Assembly (NCBI GenBank): GCA_028386065.3
Contig: JAKUCV010002753.1
Location: 333,287 to 397,286 of the forward strand
DNA: 64,000 nt
Source of the DNA: Turnera subulata
Lineage: Eukaryota; Streptophyta; Magnoliopsida; Malpighiales; Passifloraceae
Direction of reading: 5' to 3'
Shown: positions 1 through 10,326 of the stretch, one piece after another
How positions within the stretch are numbered: position 1 is the stretch's first letter
Layout of the letters: each line of letters begins with the position of its first letter
Made by a program: the position numbers and the translations under genes
Notes under the pieces: generated by a model
What the model saw: only the letters and a program-made list of their open reading frames with translations
What the model was told of the DNA's origin: nothing
The model's database searches: none

Positions 1-45
1 TACCAGGTTATCAACCTGTTCCTGGTGCCAGATCAAAAAGAACCC

Positions 46-391
46 GGGATCAACATCCCAATATCAAACTCAGGGATAAACATCCCAATCAAACCGGCAT
101 CAACATGCCCATCACAAGTAACCCAGATCATGGCCACCACAAAACAGTCTCAAACCATCCGGTCGTACCTCTACTTACCACGTGACAATTATATTATCAT
201 CATCAAACAAAATCACAGGGATCGACATCCCTAACCAAAATACCGGGATAGACGTCCCATACCAAACCAAGGATCGACATCCTTGTCACAATTTATTATT
301 AATCCATTATACTTATTCCAAAAGACACAGAAAATCAACACGGGGATAAACATCCAAAAATACCAAATCAACATACTGGGATAAACATCCC
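46..391. repeat. Series of covarying 14-18 bp hairpins in the LTR
   Basis: Seven or eight short palindromes are spaced through this stretch: GGGAT-CAAC-ATCCC (46-59), GGGAT-AAAC-ATCCC (73-86), GGCAT-CAAC-ATGCC (96-109), AGGGAT-CGAC-ATCCCT (217-232), GGGAT-AGAC-GTCCC (245-258), AAGGAT-CGAC-ATCCTT (269-284), and GGGAT-AAAC-ATCCC (378-391); one at 343-355 has lost a base. The 96-109 copy changes G to C and C to G on opposite arms, keeping pairing. The same series recurs in the other LTR (about 6732-7078). In the element's RNA it would fall downstream of the presumed TATA box. Confidence 0.8.
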
Positions 392-918
392 GACAACAAT
401 CACAACAAATGAAATCATCAACAGTGCAATAAACATCAAACACAATACCGAGTAATACAGGCACATATTGAAGGAAATCCATCCTCACCTTGGCCGATTA
501 CTCCACTCCGGAAACAATGACCGGTCCGACGCCGGCTCCTTGGGAAACTGCCCGATATCCAAACCTATACCACAAGACAATATATACACATAAATGCACA
601 TAATCGGTATACCATGATGCCAATACTGCGAATTAAACCCATCCCGGTTCATATCCGTTATTATTATCTTTTACTGAAAATATTTTACCGTACGTATTTC
701 CGAATATAATTTCGGTACCATACTTTAATTAAAACCTTTTTTCAAAATATTTCCATAAAATAACTATAATTTTTCCAAAATTATAATCACTATAATTTTT
801 CCAGAATAATAGTAACCTATTTATAATTTTCAGAAAATATTTATATAGTATTTATCTTTTTCTAAATATACATAATAATATTTTCTAACGCAAAATATAA
901 TTACCTTTAATTTTCTAA

Positions 919-956
<38 letters not shown>

Positions 957-1685
957 CATAACTATAATTTTCTAGGGAAAATAATATATAAAACTTCCAG
1001 AAATTAATTTCATGGTAATTATATATTTTTCCAAATAATATTAGTTTTTCTCCAAAACATACTTAATTATTTATCCAAGTAAATATTTTTATATTTCTCT
1101 CAAAATACCAGAATTAAATTGACCATAATTTTCTCAGAGTAAATATATAATTTTTTTCCAAAATTATATACCAGATTATTTATATATATATAAATTGTTT
1201 TTTTAATTAAAATCGGACTGGGCCATGAATAGTGCCGGCCCAGACCAAGGCAACAGCCCAGCACAGACCTGCCAAGGCCCGGCCCAGCACACACAGCCCA
1301 AGTTGGCGACCTGTTCCCACGAAACGGATCCGTGCAAGATCCGGGTCTTACCTCCGGGTTGCGACGACGGCGGCGCGACAGGAGGGCGAGGGAAGGGCGA
1401 GCGAGCACAACAGCAGCCGCGGTGGACGATGGCGACTCCATGGGCAGTGGAGCGGCGGCGCTGCGTCGTCGGCGTGAGGCGGCAGGCGTGAGGGAGCTGG
1501 ATCCGCGGGTCTGCACCTCGGGTCGACGGCACGTCACGGTGTCTCTCGCGGCGGAAAGGAGCGGTGGAGGCGGGGTTGGTGTCGCGTCGGTGTGACGAAG
1601 CTCCTGGTGGCGGCGGTGGCACGAGACTCGCCCCGGAGCGTCTCGAGGTGAACAGTGGCAGGGGGCTCCGGGTGGCTACTGTTCA

Positions 1686-1969
1686 CTTCTTCTTCTTCTT
1701 CTTTTTTTTCCATTTCTTTTTCTTTCTTTTTCCTTAATTTCTTTTTCTTTTCTTTCTATTTTTCTTTCCTTTTTCGATTTTCCCTTTTTTTTATATTTTT
1801 TCCTCTTTTTTTTTCTTCCTCCCTCTCTATTTTTCTGTTTTTCTATTTTTTTTCCTTTTTCTGTTTTTTTTCTTTTTCTCTCTTTTTTTCTTTTTCTCTC
1901 TTTTTTTTTTCTCTCTTTTTCTTTTCTTCTCCTCTTCCTCTCTTCTTCCTTTCTTCCTCTGCCTTCCTC
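1686..1969. repeat. Pyrimidine-rich (plus strand) low-complexity tract in LTR
   Basis: About 280 bp of C/T with almost no purines on the plus strand, repeated in the other LTR at 8406-8681 with length changes. Open frames here encode only Phe/Ser or Arg/Lys/Glu runs and are not genes. On the element's sense strand it is a purine tract just downstream of the TATA-like box. Confidence 0.85.
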
Positions 1970-2304
1970 TTTATAAACCGTTGAAAACACTGTTCAGCCT
2001 GTGATTCATCAATAATGCAGCCTGTCTGCATTATTGAAGCGAGTCCGGTCCGGACCAGAAAATAACTGATACCCCCTTAGTTATTTTCCGGTGTGATTTT
2101 CCGAGAAATTCCGAAACCCGAAAAATACCAACTTAGGTCCGAAAAATCCACGGAAAAATCACGAGCGCGGGAAAACTCTCGGTTTTGAAAAACGACGCCC
2201 GATTTACCTTGAATTAATTACCCAAGATTAATTCAACAGCAAATCACGGTAAAAAGACTTTTACAGTCCCGGTAAAAATAAAAAATTTTACCCGGGCTGT
2301 TACA

Positions 2305-2317
2305 GTCTACCCACCTT
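2305..2317 (-). other. Polypurine tract of the gypsy-type element
   Basis: On the minus strand the sequence reads AAGGTGGGTAGAC directly before the TGTAACAG start of the LTR. This is the usual PPT-LTR junction of plant Ty3/gypsy elements and, with the PBS at 6134-6145, fixes the element's orientation as minus. Confidence 0.75.
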
Positions 2318-2490
2318 AAAAAGAATTTCGTCCCCAAAATTCCGTCTTATCCGTGGGTCCTACCACGATAAGCTTCTGGCACACTCTTCCAGGTGTCCAA
2401 CCTCAACCCAAGATACCGCTTATACCCTTAAGCGACATCTCATCCGCTTATAAATACCAAACCTCATAACTGAGACACTCACTCTCAGCC

Positions 2491-2868
2491 ATGGACTCTC
2501 CACTCCGATCTCGAACAACCTCAGACTCCGAGAACAACAGCTACATCGGTGGTACCGCCTTCCCGACAAGCTCCGATGAAGAACCTCCCAAGAAGCGCTT
2601 CAAGACGAACATCGTCGGCCTGAAGGAACACATGGTCGTCTCCCTATAACGGCGAAAGAAGCGTGCTCCCAACAAAGTTGAGGATAAGAAGGGCAAGGCG
2701 ATAGCTGAAAGCAGCACTCCGCAGCAGATGCTGACGCAGCTGAACGTCTCACTAAAGAAGATCAGCTCGGCGGTGGCGCAAATCGAACTGGCGTGCGCGG
2801 AGCTCTTCCCTCACATGAAGAACGTACAAAAACTTGTGAAAGATCTAGAGAAGCAAGTAACTCAATAG
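2491..2868 (+). pseudogene. Antisense ORF 1 of gypsy element, basic/coiled-coil-like, one in-frame stop
   Basis: ATG at 2491 opens a frame that reaches a stop at 2866-2868 (126 codons including stop) with a single internal TAA at 2647-2649 (codon 53). Before the stop the product is Ser-rich and acidic and then basic (SSDEEPPKKRFK). After it comes a very basic stretch (RRKKRAP) and a Leu/Lys/Glu-rich helix-like C-terminus (KNVQKLVKDLEKQVTQ). This suggests a nuclear or nucleic-acid-binding protein but I do not recognise the family. It is antisense to the LTR element and sits just inside the 3' LTR, where antisense ORFs are known in Tat-lineage elements such as Grande and Retand. The frame staying open on both sides of the stop argues for a once functional ORF. 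Confidence 0.5.
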
Positions 2869-3735
2869 AGTACTTCTTCTCCTGTTGTAAAACTATTATG
2901 AAATAAATAAAATAAGCTTTCCTTTTTAAATCAAAAATTCTTATGTTACGAAATCTTGTATTAAGCAGAAAAACAAAACATCTCAAAGCTGATTAAAAAT
3001 CAACAGTAAGATTATAAAATCAAATATAAATAAATTAAAAATTAAATCTCGTTTACCAAAATCAAAACATAAAGAAATTAAAACAAAAACATGTTTTCAT
3101 GATCGGTGCTCGTATCGGACGAATAACACCCTCGAACCAAGAAACGTAACACGTACAACTAAGGGTGATGTCAGTTTCCCTCGTGAAAAAGACGACCGTT
3201 AACTCGCACGGTGACGATCACGAGAGCGTCCTGTGTCCCTCGAAAGAAACGATACCCACTTGTTCATAAATTCCGCATGAGCCAAAACGTCTGTCAGGTC
3301 TCGTATCTCTCCACGATGTCCGAACAGCTGTAAACTTGTCGCACATGCGCTCTACTCGAGGTACGGTCCCATTAGTCCAGCCTCAACGGTCACGAATGCA
3401 TGTGATAAAAGATGCAAGAAAATGTAGTAAGACCATAAAAAGAAAGGACAAGGTAGCCAGAGCGAAAGAAAATCAAGTGATGGAAAAAGGCTGAAAAACT
3501 CTGGCATTGTAACCCGAAAAACGTATAAAGTAACAAAGCATTAAATGAAGCAACGGCAAAATTTTCAAAAAGCAAAATCTTGAGAATCGAAAACAATAAT
3601 CACTCTCCCCATAAGAGTATAAAGAAACGGAGCGGTGAGGTGTAAATCATCAAAAGCATTTTAAGGCAAACAAACGCTCAGAAAAACCAAAACCACAACG
3701 CTCAAAAACAAAATACCCACTCGTCCAAACACAAC

Positions 3736-4419
3736 ATGCCTGCTCCCTCATCAGTCTTCTTCGTCGAAGGTGCCAATCTAGGCAGAAGGAACCGTCTAGC
3801 CTACAGCATGGTCAACAAACGTCCAGAAGAGCTACCGAACGAGCTCGGCAGAATGCCTCGTCTAGTCTTCGTCGACGAACTCTACTCGTCTAGATTCTTC
3901 ATCACGTCCATGGAAGAGGTGTTCTTCCTGGAGGACCATGGCACTCTAAGGACCTCCTACTACGGCTTAGCAAACTCCATCATGTTTTTTATCTCCGAAA
4001 GGCTTCAGAAGTTCAACCTGGAGTCCACTTGCCACACCCTGGAGCAAGGTACCTACTACCAGCTCTCGATGACGGCCCAGAGCATGCCCAGAGTAACTCG
4101 TCTGCCCGTAACTTGGCCCAAGGCCCGACTGCTGGTGTGGAACTGCAGAGGAGTCGCAAGGCGTTCCCAGGAGTTCTCACGTACCCTGAGAGACCTGAAG
4201 AACCAATACAAACCAAACATGGTTCTTCTCACGGAGACCCAGTGGCAACCTCAAGACGATCACGGTCTCATCCCACTCCGGTTCCCTTAAGCAAATCGGT
4301 TCGAGCTTCCCGGCCAGAACAACGCAGGCGACATGTGGTTCTCGTGGAGCGACAGCATCCAAGTCAACATCCACAACGACCCCACTAGCTTCAGGGTCAA
4401 TGTCGTTCCAAGGCGTTAA
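3736..4419 (+). pseudogene. Antisense ORF 2 with LINE-endonuclease-like (EEP) segment, one in-frame stop
   Basis: ATG at 3736 opens a 184-codon frame ending in TAA at 4288-4290. The same frame continues to a second stop at 4417-4419. The N-terminal ~130 residues are unrecognised. From residue ~133 the sequence reads LLVWNCRGVARR, then PNMVLLTET, and past the stop a stretch ending in MWFSWSDSIQVN. This order and spacing resemble the N-terminal part of the endonuclease/exonuclease/phosphatase domain of plant LINEs (WNCRG, P-I-L-x-L-x-ET, then a G-G/W-x-W segment). The catalytic C-terminal half is missing, so it cannot be an active nuclease as it stands. The ORF runs antisense to the LTR element. 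Family assignment is by eye and moderately secure; function is unknown. Confidence 0.5.
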
Positions 4420-4604
4420 ATGTATTTCTTTTTTTTTAAAAAAAATCAATGTAATATCTATGTTTGTAATATTAATATTTGCAATATTAATAATATTTAT
4501 ATTTCCGCTTATCTATGGCATCATTACCTCTTATGTGTATGTTCTGCGACAGTTGGCGTCCCTTGACTGGATCCATAATGCACTAACTAAAATGATATAA
4601 AATA

Positions 4605-4614
4605 ATAAATAAAT
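4605..4614. repeat. Left target-site duplication of MULE-like element
   Basis: ATAAATAAAT at 4605-4614 is repeated at 6061-6070, just outside the paired termini. Ten bases (nine also possible because the motif is repetitive) fits Mutator-like elements. Confidence 0.6.
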
Positions 4615-6060
4615 GGTAAAAAAGTTTTTTTTGTCCTTATACTTTGTCGATTTTGCATTTGTTGTCCTTCTTTGTTTATTTTCACTCAAGTTGTCCCTCA
4701 AGTTTCGTTCTACCGGGCCACATTGTCCATTTTCCATACCATAGCCGGTAAGTTGATGTGGTGATGACACATGTCTAGTGGGTCCCACAACCTAACTATT
4801 TGTTTATTATTTTTAACCTTTTATCTTTTTCTAAATATTAATTTCTATATATAATTCTTTATTTAAACTTTCTAAATATTTATTAAAAAGGAAAAAAATC
4901 ATTTTTACCATGAAACAAAAAATTCATGGCGTTTTGACCCAAGTTGGTTACTGCTTGGCATTAATTTTCAAAAACATCGTCGTATAATTGTCGGCAGCAC
5001 ACCTCTTCTCCTTTTTTTTTTTTTTTCATTTGTCTTCTTCTTCCAATTATTATCTCTTCTTCCCCTGTGATTAACACTGCCGGCCAACCACTATTGCTCC
5101 TTTCCTTCTTTTTTTTTCTCCTCCATAATTCCTCCATGATTGTTGCCTCCTATCACACCTCAATCCTTTCTTTTTTACCTTTGCTCTTCTTGTCAAATTC
5201 CCCTCTTCCAGTTAATTCCTCTCCCTTACATCCATGACTTGTACAAATAAGAAAGCCACCACCAAGCTGTTGCTGAAATCAAACTTCTCCCACACACACA
5301 CCCGTTCTCTCTTTCCCTCTCACCGTTATCTTTTCCCCCTTTATCGTGAAAGGACTGTGGCGCCACCACTTTGGTGCATCGTCGCCGAGCTGCTAAAGGC
5401 TGCGCCCCTATCCTTCCTTTCTTTAACCTCTGATGTGTTTGGGTAGAACCCCAATTAACTTTCTCTAGGTTTGATTTGGTACTTGTGGGTTTGTTAATGG
5501 TGAGATTATGGTGTTTGATGGCGTTGGTTGGTACTCAGATGCGTGTGGATTGTGGTGATAGTGATTGTTTTGGTGTTTTGTGGGTTGAATTTTTTATGGT
5601 TGTGGTTTCCACTAAGCAAGGGAGAAGTACGGGTGTCGAGATTGAGGAATAGGTCGGCTTTTGGTACTTTTGGCGACGGCGTGAGAAGGACAAGAATTTG
5701 TAGTGATGTGGACCGTAGAGGGGTAAGGCGGTGGTATTTGTTCGGCGACGGTGGTTGGTTTGGGGATGGGTTTTGTGCAAGAACTGAGAGGGAGATAGAT
5801 GAGAAGTATGGGGAAGAAAATAAATTGGGAAAAAAGAAATAAAAAATTAAATTAGGAAAAAAGAAAAAGGAATTAAAAAATGGGGTGGCATGGGCCAAGT
5901 GACACGTGTCAACTTTACAGCTACTAACCGGCTGTAGGTTGTAAAACGGACAAGGTGGCCCGGTAAATAGTGAGTTTAGGGACATATTGCGTGAAATTAA
6001 ACGAAGAGGGACATCAAATGCGAAATCGACAAAATATAAGGACAAAAAAACTATTAACTC
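4615..6060. mobile_element. Non-autonomous Mutator-like element with long TIRs, nested in the gypsy element
   Basis: About 165 bp at the left end (from 4615) is the imperfect reverse complement of the right end (to 6060). Shared blocks include GTTTTTTTGTCCTTATA, TTTGTCGATTT, the motif around ACCGGGCCAC and a following GCCGG. The ends are flanked by ATAAATAAAT repeats. No transposase is seen. The interior (roughly 4800-5880) has a pyrimidine-rich stretch (about 4990-5220) and a G-rich stretch (about 5490-5800) with short open frames on both strands; none matches a family I know. A captured host fragment (Pack-MULE) is possible but not shown. Confidence 0.7.
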
Positions 6061-6070
6061 ATAAATAAAT
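6061..6070. repeat. Right target-site duplication of MULE-like element
   Basis: ATAAATAAAT, identical to 4605-4614, immediately follows the right terminal inverted repeat. Confidence 0.6.
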
Positions 6071-6133
6071 GGAGCGAACTATGCAAACAAGGACAACAAA
6101 CACACAAAGACTACCCAACAAGACCTAACGCCC

Positions 6134-6145
6134 GCTCCGCTACCA
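6134..6145 (-). other. Primer-binding-site-like sequence of the gypsy element
   Basis: The minus strand reads TGGTAGCGGAGC three bases inside the 5' LTR. It resembles the initiator-Met tRNA PBS of plant elements (TGGTATCAGAGC) but differs at three positions. The same 12 bases occur at the same spacing in the unrelated element at 45995-46006. Confidence 0.6.
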
Positions 6146-6148
6146 AAA

Positions 6149-9016
6149 TGAAACGCCCCGGCCCGTATTTACTGTACACAGTAAACATGTGCCGGAACTG
6201 TGACAACCCAACCAAAATAAGACCAACATACAGTGTATACAACAGGAACACGGGCCCAACAGCCCAAAATAGGAAACATCATAAATAACAAAACCGGCCC
6301 AATGGCCCAATAATATCAATAAAATGCACAGCGGAAGACTTAATAACTCACAAAATACTGTATGCGACACTGATGCAAACTATGGATCCGAGCCCTGTCC
6401 AAGGGGTAACGTTGCAGCCTGTCTGGAATGCACCAATCCTGTACCAAAAATAACTCATCCTACGGGATGAAAGCCCGGGAGGTGAGGGGTGAGTCCGAAG
6501 TGCTCACCGACGAAGGAAAGACAATCAATATGCACACTATAACTACTCAAGTCAAACACGGGCTAAACAGCCAAAGACATCAAAACAAAGACTCGACCCA
6601 AAATCGGTCCAAGACCAAAAGACTCAAATAAAATCCAATTTTCCAATTTTATCTTTCCGGGCCCCGTCACGGATAAGCTAGGGTCATACCAGGTTATCAA
6701 CCTGTTCCTGGTGCCAGATCAAAAAGAACCCGGGATCAACATCCCAATATCAAACTCAGGGATAAACATCCCAATCAAACCGGCATCAACATGCCCATCA
6801 CAAGTAACCCAGATCATGGCCACCACAAAACAGTCTCAAACCATCCGGTCGTACCTCTACTTACCACGTGACAATTATATTATCATCATCAAACAAAATC
6901 ACAAGGATCGACATCCCTAACCAAAATACCGGGATAGACGTCCCATACCAAACCAAGGATCGACATCCTTGTCACAATTTATTATTAATCCATTATACTT
7001 ATTCCAAAAGACACAGAAAATCAACACGGGGATAAACATCCCAAAAATACCAAATCAACATACTGGGATAAACATCCCGACAACAATCACAACAAATGAA
7101 AACATCAACAGTGCAATAAACATCAAACACAATACCGAGTAATACAGGCACATATTGAAGGAAATCCATCCTCACCTTGGCCGATTACTCAACTCCGAAA
7201 ATAATGACCGGTCCGACGCCGGCTCCTTGGGAAACTGCCCGATATCCAAACCTATATCACAAGACAATATATACACATAAATGCACATAATCGGTATACC
7301 ATGATGCCAATACTGCGAATTAAACCCATCCCGGTTCATATCCGTTATTATTATCTTTTACCGAAAATATTTTACCGTACGTATTTCCGAATATAATTTC
7401 GGTACCATACTTTAATTAAAACTCTTTTTCAAAATATTTCCATAAAATAACTATAATTTTTCCAGAATTATAATCACTATAATTTTTCCAGAATAATAGT
7501 AACCTATTTATAATTTTCAGAAAATATTTATATAGTATTTATCTTTTTCTAAATATACATAATAATATTTTCCAACACAAAATATAATTACCTTTAATTT
7601 TCAAAGTACATATATATATATATTCCATAACTATAATTTTCTAGGGAAAATAATATATAAAACTTCCAGAAATTAATTTCATGGTAATTATATATTTTTC
7701 CAAATAATATTAGTTTTTCTCCAAAACATGCTTAATTATTTATCCAAGTAAATATTTTTATATTTCTCTCAAAATACCAGAATTAAATTGACCATAATTT
7801 TCTCAGAGTAAATATATAATTTTTTCCAAAATTATATACCAGATTATTAATATATATATATATATATATATAAATTGTTTTTTTAATTAAAATCGGACTG
7901 GGCCATGAAATAGTGCCGGCCCAGACCAAGGCAACAGCCCAGCACAGACCTGCCAAGGCCCGGCCCAGCACACACAGCCCAACCCAGAAACACAAATCCC
8001 AACCCAAACTGAAAACCCAAGTTGGCGACCCGTTCCCATGAAACGGATCCGTGCAAGATCCGGGTCTTACCTCCGGGTTGCGACGACGGCGGCGCGACAG
8101 GAGGGCGAGGGAAGAGCGAGCGAGCACAGCAGCAGTCGCGGTGGATGATGGCGACTCCATGGGCAGTGGAGCGGCGGCGCTGCGTCGTCGGCGTGAGGCG
8201 GCAGGCGTGAGGGAGCTGGATCCGCGGGTCTGCACCTCGGGTCGACGGCGCGTCAAGGTGTCTCTCGGGGCGAAAAGGAGCGGTGGAGGCGGGGTTGGTG
8301 TCGCGTCGGTGTGACGAAGCTCCTGGTGGCGGCGGTGGCACGAGACTCGCCCCGGAGCGTCTCGAGGTGAACAGTGGCAAGGGGCTCCGGGTGGCTACTG
8401 TTCACTTCTTCTTCTTCTTCTTCTTCTTTTTTTTCCATTTCTTTTTCCTTAATTTCTTTTTCTTTTCTTTCTATTTTTCTTTCCTTTTTCGATTTTCCGT
8501 TTCTTTTTTTTTGTATTTTTTCCTCTTTTTTTTTTCTTCCTCCCTCTCTATTTTTCTGTTTTTCTGTTTTTCTGTTTTCTTTCCTGTTTCTCTTTTTTTT
8601 CTTTTTTCTCTTTTTTTCTTTCTCTCTTTTTCTTTTTCTTCTCCTCTTCCTCTCTTCTTCCTTTCTTCCTCTGCCTTCCTCTTTATAAACCGTTGAAAAC
8701 ACTGTTCAGCCTGTGATTCATCAATAATGCAGCCTGTGTGCATTATTGAAGCGAGTCCGATCCGGACCAGAAAATAACTGATACCCCCTTAGTTATTTTC
8801 CGGTGTGATTTTCTGAGAAATTCCGAAACCCGAAAAATACCAACTTAGGTCCGAAAAATCCACGGAAAAATCACGAGCGCGGAAAAACTCTTGGTTTTGA
8901 AAAACGACGCCCGATTTACCTTGAATTAATTACCCAAGATTAATTCAACAATAAATCACGGTAAAATAACTTTTACAGTCCCGGTAAAAATCAAAAATTT
9001 TACCCGGACTGTTACA
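6149..9016 (-). repeat. 5' LTR of large gypsy-type element (complete, 2868 bp)
   Basis: On the minus strand it begins TGTAACAGTCC at 9016 and ends GGGGCGTTTCA at 6149 (TG...CA). It matches 1-2304 with scattered substitutions, a shorter (TA)n run and a 38-bp difference near 7985-8020. A TATA-like TTTATAAA lies at 8682-8689 on the minus strand and is followed by a purine tract (8406-8681), so transcription would run leftwards through the GC-rich block and the hairpin series at about 6690-7080. High similarity between the LTRs suggests a fairly recent insertion compared with the copia relic it interrupts. Confidence 0.88.
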
Positions 9017-9079
9017 CTCGAAGTCTTACTGCCAAAAGATCCCGCAGATCTTTGAAAAAAAATTGTAAGAAAAATATAA

Positions 9080-10226
9080 CCATCAAGAAGATGGATATTG
9101 TATGACCATCACGAAGATGGATACTGTTCTTATCTTGCTTACCCTGAAGGTGCAAGCAAATATATATTGAATAATTTAATTCAATTTTATGTTCAGTTTT
9201 ATTATTTTCAATTTTATGTTCAATTTTATTTAATTTTATTTCCTTTACAACATTTTATAATTGTTTCTAGAATAATGACTCAGGCATTAGTCTTGAAGAC
9301 AATGCAAGTTGACATCCAAGGAGGAGAATTATGTGTGTCAACTATTTCACATAACATGTGAAAGTACAAATCTCGAAATGAGAAAGAAATTAACACGCTC
9401 CAGAAGAGCATAAGATTGAATACACTAATGAAGAACGCATGCTTTACTATGATCTAGAAGATCATATATTTATGCTCTGGAAGAGCAAATACTCTTGAAG
9501 AGTACAAAAACCCCCACTTGCAGTAATAAAAGCAATAATTATGGATCCCGTCGAATTGGCTCTGCTCCATTTCCTGAAGTGAATGTGATTGTATGTAATA
9601 ATTTTGATTATGGTTATGAACATTCGATTGGACATAAACAGGCCTTATAATAAGGCATCGAGTAAATGGTTATCAAATGTCCCTGAAGGGCAAATCTAAT
9701 ATTGATGAAATCGTTGCTTACCCTGAAGGTATAAGCTTGAATGATTTTATTTTATGTTCGGCTTTATTATTAATTGTTATATTTATTACATTATGTTTAT
9801 TTCATACATGTTATTACTACTAAATTTTTAATGTGAACATGAAACTATGGTTGACTCTGGCATTTGTCATGAAGACAATGCAATGACATATTCCGTATTT
9901 AATAAACATAAATTATTCATAAGTAACAATGATAGTACAATCTCAAGAAAATTAATATGCTCTAGAAGAGCACAAGTTTATTATACTCTAGAAGAGTATA
10001 TATTTAAGCTCCAGAAGAGCATAACTTTCACTATACTTTAGAAAAGTATATATCTAAGCTCCAGAAGAGCACAAGTTATATTAAGATCTAGAATAGCACA
10101 TATTTATGCTCCAGAGGAGCATGAGATTTAATATGCTCCGGAAAAGTAAAATATTTATGCTCTGGAAGAGCTTGAATTTTATTATACTCCAGAAGAGCGT
10201 AAATTTCATTATACTCTTGAAGAGTA
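9080..10226 (+). repeat. Array of short covarying hairpins with NNGAA loops (part 1)
   Basis: Perfect or near-perfect small palindromes recur every 20-60 bp. Examples: CCATC-AAGAA-GATGG (9080-9094), CCATC-ACGAA-GATGG (9106-9120), GCTC-CAGAA-GAGC (9397-9409, 10008-10020, 10068-10080), TATGATC-TAGAA-GATCATA (9448-9466), TACTC-TTGAA-GAGTA (9490-9504, 10212-10226), TATACTC-TAGAA-GAGTATA (9982-10000), TATACTT-TAGAA-AAGTATA (10032-10050), ATGCTC-CAGAG-GAGCAT (10106-10122), and two long ones with GCATT/AATGC outer arms (9284-9305, 9860-9881). Stem bases differ between copies but the two arms change together; the loop stays near NNGAA and is usually closed by C-G. Confidence 0.85.
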
Positions 10227-10326
10227 CAAACTTTCATATTTATAATAATTAATAAATATTTGAGTCAATAAAAGTTATCGTATCCAACTTGAAGCTGGCA
10301 CTTAGCAGCCCGAAGCTTGCACACAA

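Larger units (their letters stand above)
1..2304 (-). repeat. 3' LTR of large gypsy-type element, truncated by window start
   Basis: Bases 2-2304 match 6688-9016 nearly base for base, so this is one of two LTRs. The minus-strand reading gives a TGTAACAG start at 2304, preceded by a purine-rich PPT (2305-2317). That makes it the 3' LTR, with about 540 bp of its far end lying left of the window. From the element's point of view it holds a TATA-like box (TTTATAAA, 1970-1977), then a long purine tract (pyrimidine on plus, 1686-1969), a GC-rich block (1230-1660), an AT-rich block with a (TA)n run (925-954), and a series of small hairpins (4-391). It lacks 38 bp present in the other LTR near 7985-8020, apparently lost between short repeats. 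Confidence 0.88.
2305..6148 (-). mobile_element. Internal region of non-autonomous Ty3/gypsy-type LTR element
   Basis: Between the two LTRs lie about 3.8 kb, of which about 1.45 kb is a later MULE insertion. No gag, protease, reverse transcriptase, RNase H or integrase reading frame is visible on the minus (sense) strand, so the element would need proteins from another element (LARD-like organisation). A PBS-like site lies at its 5' end (6134-6145) and a PPT at its 3' end. The only coding-like stretches are two plus-strand, antisense, reading frames at 2491-2868 and 3736-4419. Bases 2869-3735 hold nothing I recognise. Confidence 0.8.

Noticed and set aside
25..488. Short frames at the window start (repeated at 6711-6920)
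   Set aside because: They run through the LTR hairpin series; repeated NIPI-type peptides are translation of the repeats.
1100..1622. Overlapping Arg/Pro/Ala-rich frames on both strands in the GC-rich LTR block (also 7783-8380)
   Set aside because: GC-rich sequence stays open in several frames at once; no family and no conservation of one frame over the others.
1655..2031. Open frames of 60-109 codons on both strands in the LTR pyrimidine tract (also 8253-8743)
   Set aside because: They encode only Phe/Ser or Lys/Arg/Glu runs from a low-complexity tract and differ in length between the two LTRs.
1..9016. Reading the gypsy-type element as plus-strand
   Set aside because: The plus reading has no PBS after the first LTR and no PPT before the second; the minus reading has both.
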